Below, one piece after another: positions 62,669-64,000 of a stretch of DNA of 64,000 nt. The notes beneath the pieces are model-generated. The model saw nothing but the letters and a program-made list of their open reading frames with translations. It made no database searches and was not told the DNA's origin. This DNA comes from Woeseia sp. GTDB lineage: Bacteria; Pseudomonadota; Gammaproteobacteria; Steroidobacterales; Woeseiaceae. The translations under genes were made by a program, and so were the position numbers. Location of the stretch: contig JAJFKW010000001.1 of assembly GCA_021773015.1 (NCBI GenBank), positions 62,001-126,000 of the forward strand, written 5' to 3'. The stretch's first letter is position 1, and each line of letters opens with the position of its first letter.

Positions 62669-64000
62669 GTGAGCGCTGACGTTAAGAAACTGATTGATGA
62701 GAGCAAAATATCGCGCTTCCAAATTGGCGCGATTGGCATTTGTTTTGTCATCCTGTTGCTTGATGGTTTCGATGCGCTGGCGATGTCGTTCACCGGACCT
62801 ACGATTTCATCTGAGTGGGGGCTGAGCGGCATGTCATTAGGGATGTTGTTTAGCGCCAGTCTTGTCGGTATGGCTATAGGTGCAATATTCATCGCGCCTA
62901 TCGCAGACAAAATTGGCCGCCGATCGACAGTTATCACGTCGCTTGCGATTGTGACTGTCGGTATGGCTGCCGCTGCAGTCAGCGAAACATTCAACCAACT
63001 ATTAGCGATGCGCTTGCTTACCGGAATCGGCGTTGGTGCGGCACTCGCAGGGGTGAATATTCTGGTCGCAGAGTATGCGCCGGCGAAGCAACGTAGTTTA
63101 GCTATCGGCATTTTGCAGGCAGGCTACCCATTGGGAGCGATGCTGGGTGGCGTGGTGGCTGCATTGGCTATCGCGAGTCAAGGTTGGCAATCAGTATTTA
63201 TTATTGGTGCGGTAGGCTCTGCATTGATGCTGCCAATTGCGATTTTCCTGCTTCCGGAATCCATAGACTTTCTTCTTGTCCGCAGGCCGGCCGATGCATT
63301 GCATCGAATCAATCGACAACTAGTGCGTATGGGTCATGCAGAAATCTCGGAATTGCCGAGCGCACCGGAAGTGAAAACAAAGCGCGGATTGCCTGGCCTG
63401 TTCGCACCTGAATTTCGCCGCTCGACAATCTTGCTGTGGATCACATTTTTTATGGTGATGTTCTGTCTGTATTTTATTCTGAGTTGGACACCGAAACTGC
63501 TGGTTGCATCCGGCCTATCGACGACTCAGGGAATCTCGGGCGGTGTGTTGCTGCACATTGGCGGAATCTGCGGCCAACTACTGCTCGGTTTTCTGGCAAC
63601 GCGATTTCGATTGTACAAGGTCATGGTTACCTATTTCGGACTCGCAGCCATGATGATGCTCGTTTTCGCCGTTGTGCTCAACGACCTATCGGTCGCGTTC
63701 ATCATTGCGCCATTAATTGGTGCTTTTGTATTGGGCGCTATAACAGGGTCGTACGCGATAACACATAGTCTTTATCCTTCAGAAATTCGCACAACGGCGC
63801 TGGGCTGGGCAATTGGCATTGGCAGGATAGGGGCGATAGTCTCCCCATTGGCCGCAGGCCACTTACTAGACGACGGCATACAGGTTTCCTATTTGTATGT
63901 CTTGTTTTCGGTACCGATGCTGTTGGGGATGTTTGCGATTCGATCGCTCGGAAATCTGCAAATGCGGCATAACGAAGAAATCGGCGTAGAGGAATTGTAA
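62669..64000 (+). CDS. MFS transporter, AAHS (aromatic acid:H+ symporter) type
   Basis: A 443-residue inner-membrane transporter with 12 predicted membrane segments. The first segment carries LLDGFDALAMSF, the DGFD motif of PcaK/MhpT-type carriers; the loop 2-3 motif is GAIFIAPIADKIGRRS. A central cytoplasmic loop separates segments 6 and 7. The family takes up benzoate, 4-hydroxybenzoate, protocatechuate or similar acids with protons. The start is GTG with GATAGGA 6 nt upstream. It ends with a stop codon at the last base of the window and is the third gene after a GntR regulator. No ring-cleavage gene is visible, so the substrate is open. Confidence 0.92.
   Translation: MSADVKKLIDESKISRFQIGAIGICFVILLLDGFDALAMSFTGPTISSEWGLSGMSLGMLFSASLVGMAIGAIFIAPIADKIGRRSTVITSLAIVTVGMAAAAVSETFNQLLAMRLLTGIGVGAALAGVNILVAEYAPAKQRSLAIGILQAGYPLGAMLGGVVAALAIASQGWQSVFIIGAVGSALMLPIAIFLLPESIDFLLVRRPADALHRINRQLVRMGHAEISELPSAPEVKTKRGLPGLFAPEFRRSTILLWITFFMVMFCLYFILSWTPKLLVASGLSTTQGISGGVLLHIGGICGQLLLGFLATRFRLYKVMVTYFGLAAMMMLVFAVVLNDLSVAFIIAPLIGAFVLGAITGSYAITHSLYPSEIRTTALGWAIGIGRIGAIVSPLAAGHLLDDGIQVSYLYVLFSVPMLLGMFAIRSLGNLQMRHNEEIGVEEL

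Noticed and set aside
1-64000. CRISPR arrays, insertion sequences, rRNA genes, toxin-antitoxin pairs or phage structural genes
   Set aside because: No regularly spaced repeats, transposase or integrase motifs, or rRNA segments were recognised on reading both strands.

Overview
This 64 kb window is chromosomal DNA from a free-living, probably aerobic gammaproteobacterium with about 50% GC. The evidence is gene content and order: yebC-ruvCAB-ybgC-tolQRAB-pal-cpoB, thrABC, purB-roxA, icd, uvrC-pgsA-tRNA-Gly, and a RelA with a degenerate hydrolase domain. The genus cannot be named from sequence alone. There is no rRNA operon, CRISPR array, insertion sequence or intact prophage. Coding density is about 93%, and nearly every gene belongs to a known family.

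Layout. 1-6.0 kb: the end of sucA, then sucB and lpd (2-oxoglutarate dehydrogenase), and an orphan periplasmic protein resembling only the N0-N1 part of a secretin. 6.0-16.6 kb: relA on the minus strand, then a plus-strand run yebC-ruvC-ruvA-ruvB-ybgC-tolQ-tolR-tolA-tolB-pal-cpoB with many overlapping start/stop codons. 16.6-17.2 kb: tRNA-Lys(TTT), whose 3' end and terminator are repeated 253 bp downstream, a likely integration scar. 17.2-22.6 kb: overlapping thrA-thrB-thrC, then a membrane-anchored NERD protein. 22.6-28.2 kb: an ABC-2 exporter pair with tatD, a secreted beta-solenoid repeat protein, a YgjP-type metallopeptidase and a DUF2333 protein. 28.2-36.8 kb, minus strand: acnA-sirtuin-DUF2333, nudJ-mnmA, a PLD-like protein and purB-roxA. 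37-43.2 kb: fumC-nudL-mazG, then a glycine-zipper protein, a PepSY protein and a PhoP/PhoQ-like pair. 43.2-48.8 kb: slipin/NfeD, a half-size asparaginase-like protein and a two-gene lysine catabolic module. 49-57.7 kb: class II DAHP synthase, rluE, malate synthase, icd, family 5 uracil-DNA glycosylase, uvrC, pgsA and tRNA-Gly(GCC). 57.8-64 kb: a small PLDc_N membrane protein, agmatine deiminase, a sialidase-like lipoprotein, tRNA-Cys(GCA), and a GntR regulator / binding-protein-fold protein / AAHS transporter cluster.

Together the window holds much of the TCA and glyoxylate machinery (sucAB-lpd, acnA, fumC, icd, aceB), DNA repair (ruvABC, uvrC, UDG, tatD), envelope maintenance (Tol-Pal, NfeD-slipin) and amino-acid metabolism (Thr synthesis, Lys breakdown, aromatic entry step, agmatine). 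The stretch from mnmA to icd keeps the gene set known around E. coli phoPQ-purB-icd, rearranged and lacking hflD. The least explained items are the solenoid protein, the secretin-fragment protein, the binding-protein-fold protein without a signal peptide beside an aromatic-acid transporter, the tRNA-Lys scar and the Cys-rich sialidase-like lipoprotein.
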